The notes below the pieces were generated by a model. The model worked only from the letters and a program-made list of their open reading frames with translations, was not told where the DNA came from and made no database searches. Positions 43,463 to 50,960 of a DNA stretch of 64,000 nt are shown in pieces. The position numbers were made by a program, and so were the translations under genes. Each line of letters opens with the position of its first letter. Positions within the stretch are counted from its first letter, which is position 1. The stretch comes from Neorhodopirellula pilleata (GTDB lineage: Bacteria > Planctomycetota > Planctomycetia > Pirellulales > Pirellulaceae). The stretch lies in contig NZ_SJPM01000016.1 in the NCBI RefSeq assembly GCF_007859915.1, forward strand, positions 1 to 64,000, in the 5' to 3' direction.

Positions 43463-45027
43463 TGCTTGTTATTCTTCCGGCTATTCAAGGAACCCGCCTT
43501 TTGTTTCTGCTTGTTCGCATTTTTCATTCTCGCAGATTCGGATTCCGGATGTCTCTTGAGACGCTCTGCTTGGATGGCTGCCCGCGTGGCGGCATCGACC
43601 GCCTGCCAATCTTTCCGGGTGCTGATGATCGGGGCATGGGGAATGGCGGAACCGGTCGGGTGCTGGCCGCTACCGCGCTGCATGTATTCGCCAAGTTCTT
43701 CGCGAGCACCTTGGGCCGTTTGCAGCATCTGTTGCACGATCTCTTGATGATCCGCGGCGACATCTTGCGATTCCCCGTGATCAGTGCGCAGGTTGTAGAG
43801 AACTGGCTTTGTCAGACGGAAGAAAGCCTTGTTCTTTTCCCAAAACGGCACCTGCTCCTGACTTCGAGGAAGGTGCAATTTCCAGTTGCCTTGGCGAATC
43901 GCTTGAAGGTTCTCGCAGTTGTAGTAATAGAAAGGCTCGGTGTCCTGCCGCGCCAAGTCCTCGCCGTTGAGCAGAGGCACCAAACTCACACCATCGAACT
44001 TGCGATCCGCAGGAAGCGGGGCACCTATGATCTCCGACAATGTCGGGAAAAGATCCATGGCGACTATTGGAGTCACTGATTCAAAACCCTGTTTGATCAA
44101 CGCTGGCCAATGGAAGATAAACGGAACGCGATGTCCACCTTCGAACGTAACGTACTTGGTTCCGCGAAACGGCGCGGCGTACTCCGGTTTCACTGGACCG
44201 TTGTCGGATGAAAAGATGACGATCGTATTGTCTGCGATGCCAGTATCGTTAAGGGTCTTCATCATTTCACCGAAACCCCAATCGAGTTCCTGGATCACGT
44301 CACCGCGCATACCATCCTTGGACGTGCCGATAAATTCCTTTCCGGCTTGGTACGGCGTGTGCGGATAGTTGTGGGCGAAGTAAAGGAAAAACGGTTGGTC
44401 GCTGCGCCGCTTGATGATATCAATAGCCCGTTGCGTGTAAAGGTTTGTTAGCTGATTCAATGGGGCTTGCGCAAAGAGTACTTTCTCGCCGTCGAAAAAT
44501 TTGGGCGAGTGACCAACATTGCTGGGCATGCCGTAGTATTGATCGAACCCCTGCTTGAGTGGATGGAATTCAGATTCGCTGCCCAAATGCCATTTGCCGA
44601 TCATGAAGGTCCGGTAGTTCTGTTTCTTGAATTGCTCCGCCAACGTGAGCTCGTCAGGATGCAATCCTAGAAACCAATGCTCCTCGCGGTTCTCGTTGAT
44701 GCCCATGTATAGCCCGCATCGTTGCGGATAGGCGCCGGTCAAAAACGCCGCACGCGATGGCGAACAGATCGAAGCCCCGGTATGAAAGTCAGTGAACTTG
44801 ACTCCCTCCGCCGCCAGGGCGTCGATGTTGGGTGTCATGACCTTCTTCGCGCCATAGCAACTGATATCCGAATAGCCCAAGTCGTCGGTCAGAAAGAAGA
44901 TGACATTGGGATTCGAAAGGCTCGACGCAGCTGGCTGTGCACACTTAGCGGTTGGATCGAAAGCACCAAGCAGAACCAACAGTATCGCGATGCGATCGAA
45001 TTTGAATAGACTCACTCTTTGTTGCAT
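43459..45027 (-). CDS. Sulfatase B
   Basis: A 522-residue exported sulfatase with a signal peptide (about 1-30), FFLTDDLGYSD, formylglycine motif Cys88-Ser-Pro-Ser-Arg, intact IGKWHLG and SSDNGPV. The C-terminus is extended by a basic, low-complexity tail (NANKQKQKAGSLNSRKNN), which could bind polyanionic substrate or cell wall. Its start overlaps sulfatase C's TAA as TAATG and its stop overlaps sulfatase A as ATGA, so C, B and A form one coupled unit. The specific sulfated sugar cannot be read from sequence. Confidence 0.93.
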   Translation of the reverse strand: MQQRVSLFKFDRIAILLVLLGAFDPTAKCAQPAASSLSNPNVIFFLTDDLGYSDISCYGAKKVMTPNIDALAAEGVKFTDFHTGASICSPSRAAFLTGAYPQRCGLYMGINENREEHWFLGLHPDELTLAEQFKKQNYRTFMIGKWHLGSESEFHPLKQGFDQYYGMPSNVGHSPKFFDGEKVLFAQAPLNQLTNLYTQRAIDIIKRRSDQPFFLYFAHNYPHTPYQAGKEFIGTSKDGMRGDVIQELDWGFGEMMKTLNDTGIADNTIVIFSSDNGPVKPEYAAPFRGTKYVTFEGGHRVPFIFHWPALIKQGFESVTPIVAMDLFPTLSEIIGAPLPADRKFDGVSLVPLLNGEDLARQDTEPFYYYNCENLQAIRQGNWKLHLPRSQEQVPFWEKNKAFFRLTKPVLYNLRTDHGESQDVAADHQEIVQQMLQTAQGAREELGEYMQRGSGQHPTGSAIPHAPIISTRKDWQAVDAATRAAIQAERLKRHPESESARMKNANKQKQKAGSLNSRKNNKQ

Positions 45028-46775
45028 TACAGTGCTTCGACTTCGGTAAAGTAGGCGCCACCAGCGCGATCTTGTTTGTCGTAGAGAAAAGTCATCAGTT
45101 CGGTCGGACCAACAGGAAGATCGATCTCGAACACAACGCCCCTGGTATCCGGCTCGACCATGGACTGTTTCTCCAAGCCGGCAATCTGTATTTTTGCCAG
45201 GGCCGCGACCACTGGCTTGTTGGCTACTTCAGGAAACTGCCGCAAGGTGATGCGGTAGCGTCCCGCATGCTTCACATCGAGCATCCACGGCCCGGTCGTG
45301 CGCGGGAGCCTATTGATCTCGCCGAAGTTCCATGGCGGGTTTCCGTTGGGCATGTACCAGTCCTGCGAGCAAAGCACCGTTGGACTTTCTGCTGGATTGC
45401 CAATGTCGATGCGAACAGGCGTCATGCGAGGCGAAACGGACTCCCAAAATGGCAAATAGTACGCACGCAATTGCTTGACGATCTCGGGATGATCCGCCGC
45501 CACATCGTTGCGCTCAGCAGGATCGGACTGGATATTGAAGAGTTCTTTCCCGTTGATCAGTCGCCAGTTTTTCTGAAGGATGCACGTGTCATTCCACGGC
45601 TGGGGAGCGTCACGAAAGTACGCTCCGCCTTGAAACTGAACGATCAGGTGGTCGCGATGCGACGGTGCATTTGCGGCGGTCAACTGTTTAGCAAAAGAGA
45701 CGCCATCGGGTTGGTGATTCGCTGGAACTTCGATCGAGCACAGTTCGGCCAGAGTCGGTAAAACATCGATATGGGCTGCCAACGAGTCAACGTCGCGGCC
45801 TCCGATGATTCCAGCCGCCGGCCAATGAATGAACAATGGAACACGATGCCCGCCTTCGTAAACGGAAGACTTCTTACCGCGCATGCCTGCGTTGAATCCT
45901 TCAACGGTCTCCGAATCAAGCCCCTGGAATTTGCCTCCATTGGCCGTGCCGTTGTCGGTCATGAACACCAGGATCGTGTTCTTCGTCAATTCAAGCTCGT
46001 CGAGTCTCCGACGCAACTCGCCAAGGTTGTGGTCGAAGTTTGCGATCATGCCGTAGAATTTCGCGCCGCTTCCCCACTTGGCACCCTCTTCATACGGCTG
46101 GCTCCATTTTCGATCGACGAGGTAAGGACCGTGCGGCGCATTAGTCGCAAGATAAAGAAAGAACGGCTTGGTTTGATTCGCTTCAATGAATCGCATCGAT
46201 TCTCGAAACCAGACGTCGGTGCAATAGCCCTCGAACTTCTCAAACTTTCCGTTTCGTTCGTAGGTGTCATCGAAGTAATCGTTGCCCCAGTAATCCGACG
46301 CCTGGCCGACGCCACCACAACGATGCCAAACCACATCTTGAAACCCACGATCCTGAGGTCGATGGGGAGCATTGTCGCCGAGATGCCACTTTCCAACCAT
46401 TCCTGTGACATAGCCAGCTTCCGCAAACAGATCCGCAACCGTTCGCTCATCGGTGTGCATCATCGTGCGGCCACTGCTGGTCCGATATGCACCCGTTCGA
46501 CCTGGATAGCGCCCGGTCATCAACGCCGCTCGCGTCGGTGTGCAAAATGGGCTGACGTGAAAATCCGTCAGTCGAACGGACTCCGCATACAACCGGTCGA
46601 GGTTTGGCGTTTTGAGAATGCTATTGCCGTGACAAGCCATGTCGCCGTAGCCCTGATCATCGGTCATGATCAGAATGACATTAGGGCGGACTCCCTTCTG
46701 CGTTGTGGATGTTTCAGCTTGGGCGAAGTCGATCCAGCCAAAAGTCAGCCACAGAACAGCAATCGTGGTTCTCAT
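45027..46775 (-). CDS. Sulfatase C (with C-terminal beta domain)
   Basis: A 582-residue exported sulfatase with a signal peptide (about 1-20), LIMTDDQGYGD, Cys78-Thr-Pro-Thr-Arg and VGKWHLGDNAP. After the core, a domain of about 110 residues (VRIDIGNPAESPTV to GGAYFTEVEAL) forms a beta-rich tail. Sulfatase F shares this layout closely up to the matching GGAYY segment, so the two are paralogues. First gene of the coupled C-B-A trio, 78 bases after sulfatase D. Confidence 0.93.
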   Translation of the reverse strand: MRTTIAVLWLTFGWIDFAQAETSTTQKGVRPNVILIMTDDQGYGDMACHGNSILKTPNLDRLYAESVRLTDFHVSPFCTPTRAALMTGRYPGRTGAYRTSSGRTMMHTDERTVADLFAEAGYVTGMVGKWHLGDNAPHRPQDRGFQDVVWHRCGGVGQASDYWGNDYFDDTYERNGKFEKFEGYCTDVWFRESMRFIEANQTKPFFLYLATNAPHGPYLVDRKWSQPYEEGAKWGSGAKFYGMIANFDHNLGELRRRLDELELTKNTILVFMTDNGTANGGKFQGLDSETVEGFNAGMRGKKSSVYEGGHRVPLFIHWPAAGIIGGRDVDSLAAHIDVLPTLAELCSIEVPANHQPDGVSFAKQLTAANAPSHRDHLIVQFQGGAYFRDAPQPWNDTCILQKNWRLINGKELFNIQSDPAERNDVAADHPEIVKQLRAYYLPFWESVSPRMTPVRIDIGNPAESPTVLCSQDWYMPNGNPPWNFGEINRLPRTTGPWMLDVKHAGRYRITLRQFPEVANKPVVAALAKIQIAGLEKQSMVEPDTRGVVFEIDLPVGPTELMTFLYDKQDRAGGAYFTEVEAL

Positions 46776-46853
46776 TTCAGTTTCTCTGATGCGGCGGCGT
46801 TTCCCGTCAGTCTGGTGGTTGTTTCTCAGAGTGGCAGGATGTCTTGAAAAAAT

Positions 46854-48317
46854 TTACTGCGAGAGTGGTTTCGGGTCTTTAACGAACGCGGCGGGCCTGC
46901 TATTGTCGGCGATTTCCTTCTCGAACGTCCTTAAGTGCTGAGCGAGTTTCTTCGCGACGTCCGGGTGCGACTCGATGACATTCTTTGTCTCGCCGATGTC
47001 ATTCTCCAGATCGTAAAGTTGCGTGGGCTTTCCTTGGTTTGCATGCAGTTTCCATTTGCCGGATCTCACCGCCTTCAACGCGTTTCCGCCATGGTAAAAG
47101 AACACTTCGTGCGGGGTCTTCGCCACTCCGAGGAGCGTTGGCCAGATATCTTTGCCATCGATGACCCGATCCGTTGGGATCGATGCACCAGCCAGCTTTG
47201 CAAATGTCGGCAGCAAATCCATCGTCGTCATGAGTTCGTCGTTAGGCTTGCCCGCCGGTATTTTGCTTGGCCAGCGAACGACGGTTGGCTCTCGCATGCC
47301 GCCTTCGAACGTCGTCCCCTTGTTGCCACGCAATGGGCCGGCACTGGCGAAGAGAGAGTTCTTCGGGGGGCCATTGTCGGACGTGAAAAGGACGAGCGTG
47401 TTTTCGTCAAGACCGCCGGCCTTGAGAGTGTCGAGGATCTTTCCGACGGACCAGTCGATTTCGGAGATGGCCTGATGGTAGAGATTGTCCCGCGTCTTGT
47501 AGTCAATATTGCCGTCCTCCGCCTTCAGCGTCGCCACGATGTCGTCAGAAACGCCTTCCATGAACGGAGGCGAAACGTGAAGCGGCGCATGGGGAATGGG
47601 ATGCGGGATATAGAGAAAGAACGGTTCGTCTTTGTTTCTCTCAATGAATGACACCGCGTGTTCGGTGATTCGATTCGTCAGGTAATCGGCGTCGGGATCC
47701 ATCTCGATAACTTGCTCATTCTCGAGCAGCGGCAACGGTGGAAACTTGTAGTGATCCTGCCGAGGATGAAACGGGTGAATGTCATGGCTGAACGGAATCC
47801 CAAAGTACTCATCGAACCCCTGCTTCGTCGGCAGAAACTCCGGCTGATCCCCGAGGTGCCATTTGCCGAAGATCCCAGTCCTGTAGCCGACCGTTTTCAG
47901 AACTTCGGCGATGGTGATTTCATCGGGATTCAATCCCTTGGGGTCTCCGGCGAGAAGCACTCCGAAGTTAGATCCCATCGCCATATCGATCCGCTTTGGA
48001 TAACACCCGGTCATCAAACCGGCACGCGATGGAGTGCAAACCGGGGCGACGACATAAAAGCTAGTCAGTCTGGAGCCTTCGGCTGCCATCTGATCAATGC
48101 GAGGTGTACTGACATGTTTACCGCCGAAACAACTCAGATCACCGTAGCCCTGGTCGTCGGTGAAGATGATGACGAAGTTGGGTGGTCGGTCCGCCGCGTT
48201 TGCAAAGACGCATGCGAGGAGCAACAGTATGAGTGGGCAAGAAAATGGGGGCAAAACAATAGCCGGCAGAGATTTTCCTGCCCACATTTTCCTGTCAAAT
48301 CCGAAGCCTCGGATCAT
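46854..48317 (-). CDS. Sulfatase D
   Basis: A 487-residue exported sulfatase. A long N-region precedes the hydrophobic signal core (about 21-40, ending FANAAD). Then come IIFTDDQGYGD, Cys94-Thr-Pro-Ser-Arg, FGKWHLGDQPEF and TSDNGPP. The ATG at 48317 follows a GAGAGA stretch; a second Met at residue 11 is also possible. The long open frame reaching 48749 runs through a REP-like repeat and the end of sulfatase E and is not coding. It is closest in style to sulfatase A (PTKQGFDEYFG against PTRQGFDYFFG). Confidence 0.92.
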   Translation of the reverse strand: MIRGFGFDRKMWAGKSLPAIVLPPFSCPLILLLLACVFANAADRPPNFVIIFTDDQGYGDLSCFGGKHVSTPRIDQMAAEGSRLTSFYVVAPVCTPSRAGLMTGCYPKRIDMAMGSNFGVLLAGDPKGLNPDEITIAEVLKTVGYRTGIFGKWHLGDQPEFLPTKQGFDEYFGIPFSHDIHPFHPRQDHYKFPPLPLLENEQVIEMDPDADYLTNRITEHAVSFIERNKDEPFFLYIPHPIPHAPLHVSPPFMEGVSDDIVATLKAEDGNIDYKTRDNLYHQAISEIDWSVGKILDTLKAGGLDENTLVLFTSDNGPPKNSLFASAGPLRGNKGTTFEGGMREPTVVRWPSKIPAGKPNDELMTTMDLLPTFAKLAGASIPTDRVIDGKDIWPTLLGVAKTPHEVFFYHGGNALKAVRSGKWKLHANQGKPTQLYDLENDIGETKNVIESHPDVAKKLAQHLRTFEKEIADNSRPAAFVKDPKPLSQ

Positions 48318-48354
48318 TCGTTTTCTCTCTCGTGAACGGGAAATTAATGGCGTG

Positions 48355-48404
48355 GCTACGCTCGCCAGAGCGTGGAGTTTCCGCCGTCTGGCGACGGCAG
48401 CTAC
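48355..48404. repeat. REPIN-like GTAGC hairpin pair, copy 1
   Basis: GCTACGCTCGCCAGAGCGTGG and CCGCCGTCTGGCGACGGCAG sit head to head, each folding as a small hairpin (CGCTC/GAGCG; GCCGTC/GACGGC) and ending in inverted GTAGC. It fills most of the gap between sulfatases E and D. Confidence 0.75.
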
Positions 48405-48421
48405 CAAAATAGTGCTCGGTG

Positions 48422-50047
48422 TCACTGTGTCTTCTTTGCAGGCTTGCCCGGCGCACTCGGTCTTCCTTTCACCGCACCTAGCTTCTGTTTCGGCGGTGCG
48501 TAGCTTGCAAGCAACTCGTTCATTTCCTTGACGATCTCGGGATACTCGTTGTACAGGTTGCGTGTCTGGTTCACATCCGCGTCGAGATCGTAAAGCTGTG
48601 CAGGCGGCGCGTCCTTTTTGATCTTTCCATTCTCGATATCGCTGTTGACCGAACCCACGAAGCTGACCGCTGGCGGTCCGGCGAAAGTGTGATCGCCCGG
48701 TTTCCTCCCCGTGAATCCGCCGCTGCCCTGCTGTGGGATATACATCCACTTTCCCTTCCGCACCGACAGGTGCGTGCCCTTGTGCGGGGCGAGAACCAGA
48801 TGATCACGAATCGGTTCCTTCGGTTCGCCAACGAAGGCGGGTAACATATTGACACTGTCAGCCTGCTCGACCTTATCCAGCTTCTGCTGAGTCAAGGCCG
48901 CAAACGTCGCTAGCATGTCGACGTTTCCGATCACCTGGTTCGAGGTAGTTCCTGCCTTCACCTTGCCCGGCCAACGTACAATGAACGGCACTCGCTGGCC
49001 GCCTTCCCAGACGCCGAACTTGAATCCCAGCAAGTCGCCGTTTTGCCGGTGCCCGACTGTGAAAGCGGCCTGTCCGCCGTGGTTGAACATGCCGCCGTTG
49101 TCACTGGTAAAGAGCACCATGGTGCTGTCGCTCAATCCGTTGTCTTCCAAGCATGAAAGGATCTCACCGACGACCCAGTCGAGTTCATGGATGGAATCTC
49201 CATAGAGTCCACACTGGCTGGTCCCCTGAAAACGCTTGGCCGGTGTGAAGGGGTGATGAATATTGGTTGTCGCGAGATACAGAAAGAAAGGTTGATCCTT
49301 GCGTTCTTTGATCCACTCGACGGACTTCTCCGCCAACGTGGTGCCAACCTGGTAATCGTTGAACAGCTTGTGAGCCGCCTTTGCCCCACCGAATTGATTT
49401 GGACTGCGTTGTGCGGCTTCCGGAGGAATCGGCGTGATCGGCGTAGCGTCCTCCGCATTCCTGCCGAGAAAAACCAACGGATCGTCGGGATCGCTTCCGA
49501 CGATCCGATCGTTTTCCACAAAGACGTAGGGAGGGGCGCTATTCACAACCGGCAACCCAAAGTAGTAATCAAATCCGAGATCCTGCGGGCCGGGACGCAG
49601 CGGTTCCTGCCAATCGTTATTTCCCTTACCAAATCCCAGATGCCATTTCCCCAAGACGGCCGTCTCGTAGCCACCGCGTTTGAAAACATCGGCGATCGTG
49701 GTCTTCTCGGTGTCGACCAATAGCGGCGCAGTCACTGGCGCAGGTCCCCATACGCCCTTGCCCCCGCTTGCCCGCAGAGGGTATTGCCCGGTGAGCAAGG
49801 CATACCGCGATGGCGTGCAGACTGCGGACGCGGAATGCGCATCCGTAAACCGACGTCCCTCGGCTGCAAGTCGATCGATGTTGGGCGTCTGCACTTTGGT
49901 TGCTCCATAACAACCAAGATCGCCATAACCCAAGTCATCGGCGAAGATCAAAACCACGTTGGGTGGCGTCTCGGCAGCACGTAAAAGTGACGCTGGCGTC
50001 AGTGAGACACCAATAACAGAGAGGAACAGCAGAACGATGTTTTTCAT
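48422..50047 (-). CDS. Sulfatase E
   Basis: A 541-residue exported sulfatase: signal peptide (about 1-25), LIFADDLGYGD, Cys77-Thr-Pro-Ser-Arg, LGKWHLGFGKGNND and TSDNGGMF. The ATG is at 50047. The C-terminal end is basic (GRPSAPGKPAKKTQ). It is longer than D and I through insertions around the substrate pocket, such as RIVGSDPDDPLVFLG. REPIN-like repeats separate it from both neighbours, which may interrupt or tune co-transcription. Confidence 0.93.
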   Translation of the reverse strand: MKNIVLLFLSVIGVSLTPASLLRAAETPPNVVLIFADDLGYGDLGCYGATKVQTPNIDRLAAEGRRFTDAHSASAVCTPSRYALLTGQYPLRASGGKGVWGPAPVTAPLLVDTEKTTIADVFKRGGYETAVLGKWHLGFGKGNNDWQEPLRPGPQDLGFDYYFGLPVVNSAPPYVFVENDRIVGSDPDDPLVFLGRNAEDATPITPIPPEAAQRSPNQFGGAKAAHKLFNDYQVGTTLAEKSVEWIKERKDQPFFLYLATTNIHHPFTPAKRFQGTSQCGLYGDSIHELDWVVGEILSCLEDNGLSDSTMVLFTSDNGGMFNHGGQAAFTVGHRQNGDLLGFKFGVWEGGQRVPFIVRWPGKVKAGTTSNQVIGNVDMLATFAALTQQKLDKVEQADSVNMLPAFVGEPKEPIRDHLVLAPHKGTHLSVRKGKWMYIPQQGSGGFTGRKPGDHTFAGPPAVSFVGSVNSDIENGKIKKDAPPAQLYDLDADVNQTRNLYNEYPEIVKEMNELLASYAPPKQKLGAVKGRPSAPGKPAKKTQ

Positions 50048-50100
50048 AATGTTAACGCTGTAAATATAAGATTGAGCGTGAATTCAGTGTCCTATTATTC

Positions 50101-50150
50101 GTAGCTGCCGTCGCCAGACGGCGGACCATCCACGCTCTGGCGAGCGTAGC
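50101..50150. repeat. REPIN-like GTAGC hairpin pair, copy 2
   Basis: GTAGCTGCCGTCGCCAGACG and CACGCTCTGGCGAGCGTAGC lie in opposite orientation 8-10 bases apart, the same two hairpins as copy 1 on the other strand. It lies in the 123-base gap between DUF1080 and sulfatase E. Confidence 0.75.
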
Positions 50151-50170
50151 TACGATAGACAGGCATCCGC

Positions 50171-50923
50171 CTAATGGTAGGTCGCATTTTCAAGTAGCCA
50201 AATATTTCGGAACTTCACTGCGGAGCCGTGCTCTTGCACCACGATGGGCGAGAGCGGTTCTTCGGGGTAGGCAGCATACTTGTTTCTCCGCAGCGAAAGC
50301 TTGAAGTTGTCATGGATCAGCTTGCCGTTCAGCCGAATGGTGACGCGGGCAGAGTCTTTCTCATTAATATAGCCAGCCGCCGTGAACCGAGCCGCTTGAT
50401 ATTCTAAGTCAACGGTTTGCCACTCACCCGGTCCCAAGCATGCATTCTCATTGGGCGTTCGAATTTGATAGATCGCGCCGCAGTCCGTCATCTTGAGCTG
50501 GTCTTTTCCGGTGCTATTGAGAATCTGCAGTTCGTACAACGGTCCGAAGAACACTCCACTGTTGCCGTCGCCTTCCTCCGGCAACTGAAACTCGAGATGC
50601 AAACGGTAGTCACCAAACTTTTCTTTCGTACAAAGAAACTGCTTGCGTTTCTTGCCCTCGAATTCAAAGCTGATCTGCATCGCCTCGTCGTCGACAAGCT
50701 GCCACTGAATTTCTTTCTGATCGCCTTTCGCATTGACCGTCTGAAACGAGAATGGCTTCCACGCATCGAAATTCGATCCATCAAACAGCACGGTTGCGCC
50801 ATCTGGCGGAGCAAGCCCGAGCGTCGAATCCTGCGCCATGGCAGCCTCGAGCGGCGCGAACGAGAAAACGACTGAAACGAACACGTGGATTGCCTTCATC
50901 ATTGTTTCTATTTGATTGTTCAT
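50171..50923 (-). CDS. DUF1080 (3-keto-disaccharide hydrolase) domain protein
   Basis: A 250-residue exported protein with a signal peptide (about 1-31, ending AMAQD). The concanavalin-like DUF1080 fold shows VLFDGSNFDAWKP, FGDYRLHLEFQLP, NSGVFFGPLYELQIL, CGAIYQI and FRNIWLLE. Several DUF1080 proteins hydrolyse 3-keto-glycosides. That fits a locus with an oxidising haem protein and ThuA, where 3-keto sugars could be made. Start candidates are Met at 50923, 50902 and 50899. It is 37 bases after the sulfatase-nucleoside hydrolase gene. Confidence 0.88.
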   Translation of the reverse strand: MNNQIETMMKAIHVFVSVVFSFAPLEAAMAQDSTLGLAPPDGATVLFDGSNFDAWKPFSFQTVNAKGDQKEIQWQLVDDEAMQISFEFEGKKRKQFLCTKEKFGDYRLHLEFQLPEEGDGNSGVFFGPLYELQILNSTGKDQLKMTDCGAIYQIRTPNENACLGPGEWQTVDLEYQAARFTAAGYINEKDSARVTIRLNGKLIHDNFKLSLRRNKYAAYPEEPLSPIVVQEHGSAVKFRNIWLLENATYH

Positions 50924-50960
50924 CTTCTGTCGTTGATAAATCTGTCGTTGATATCGGGGG

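Noticed and set aside
48318..48749. N-terminal extension of sulfatase D
   Set aside because: It overlaps sulfatase E and the REPIN-like repeat. A signal peptide begins only after the ATG at 48317.
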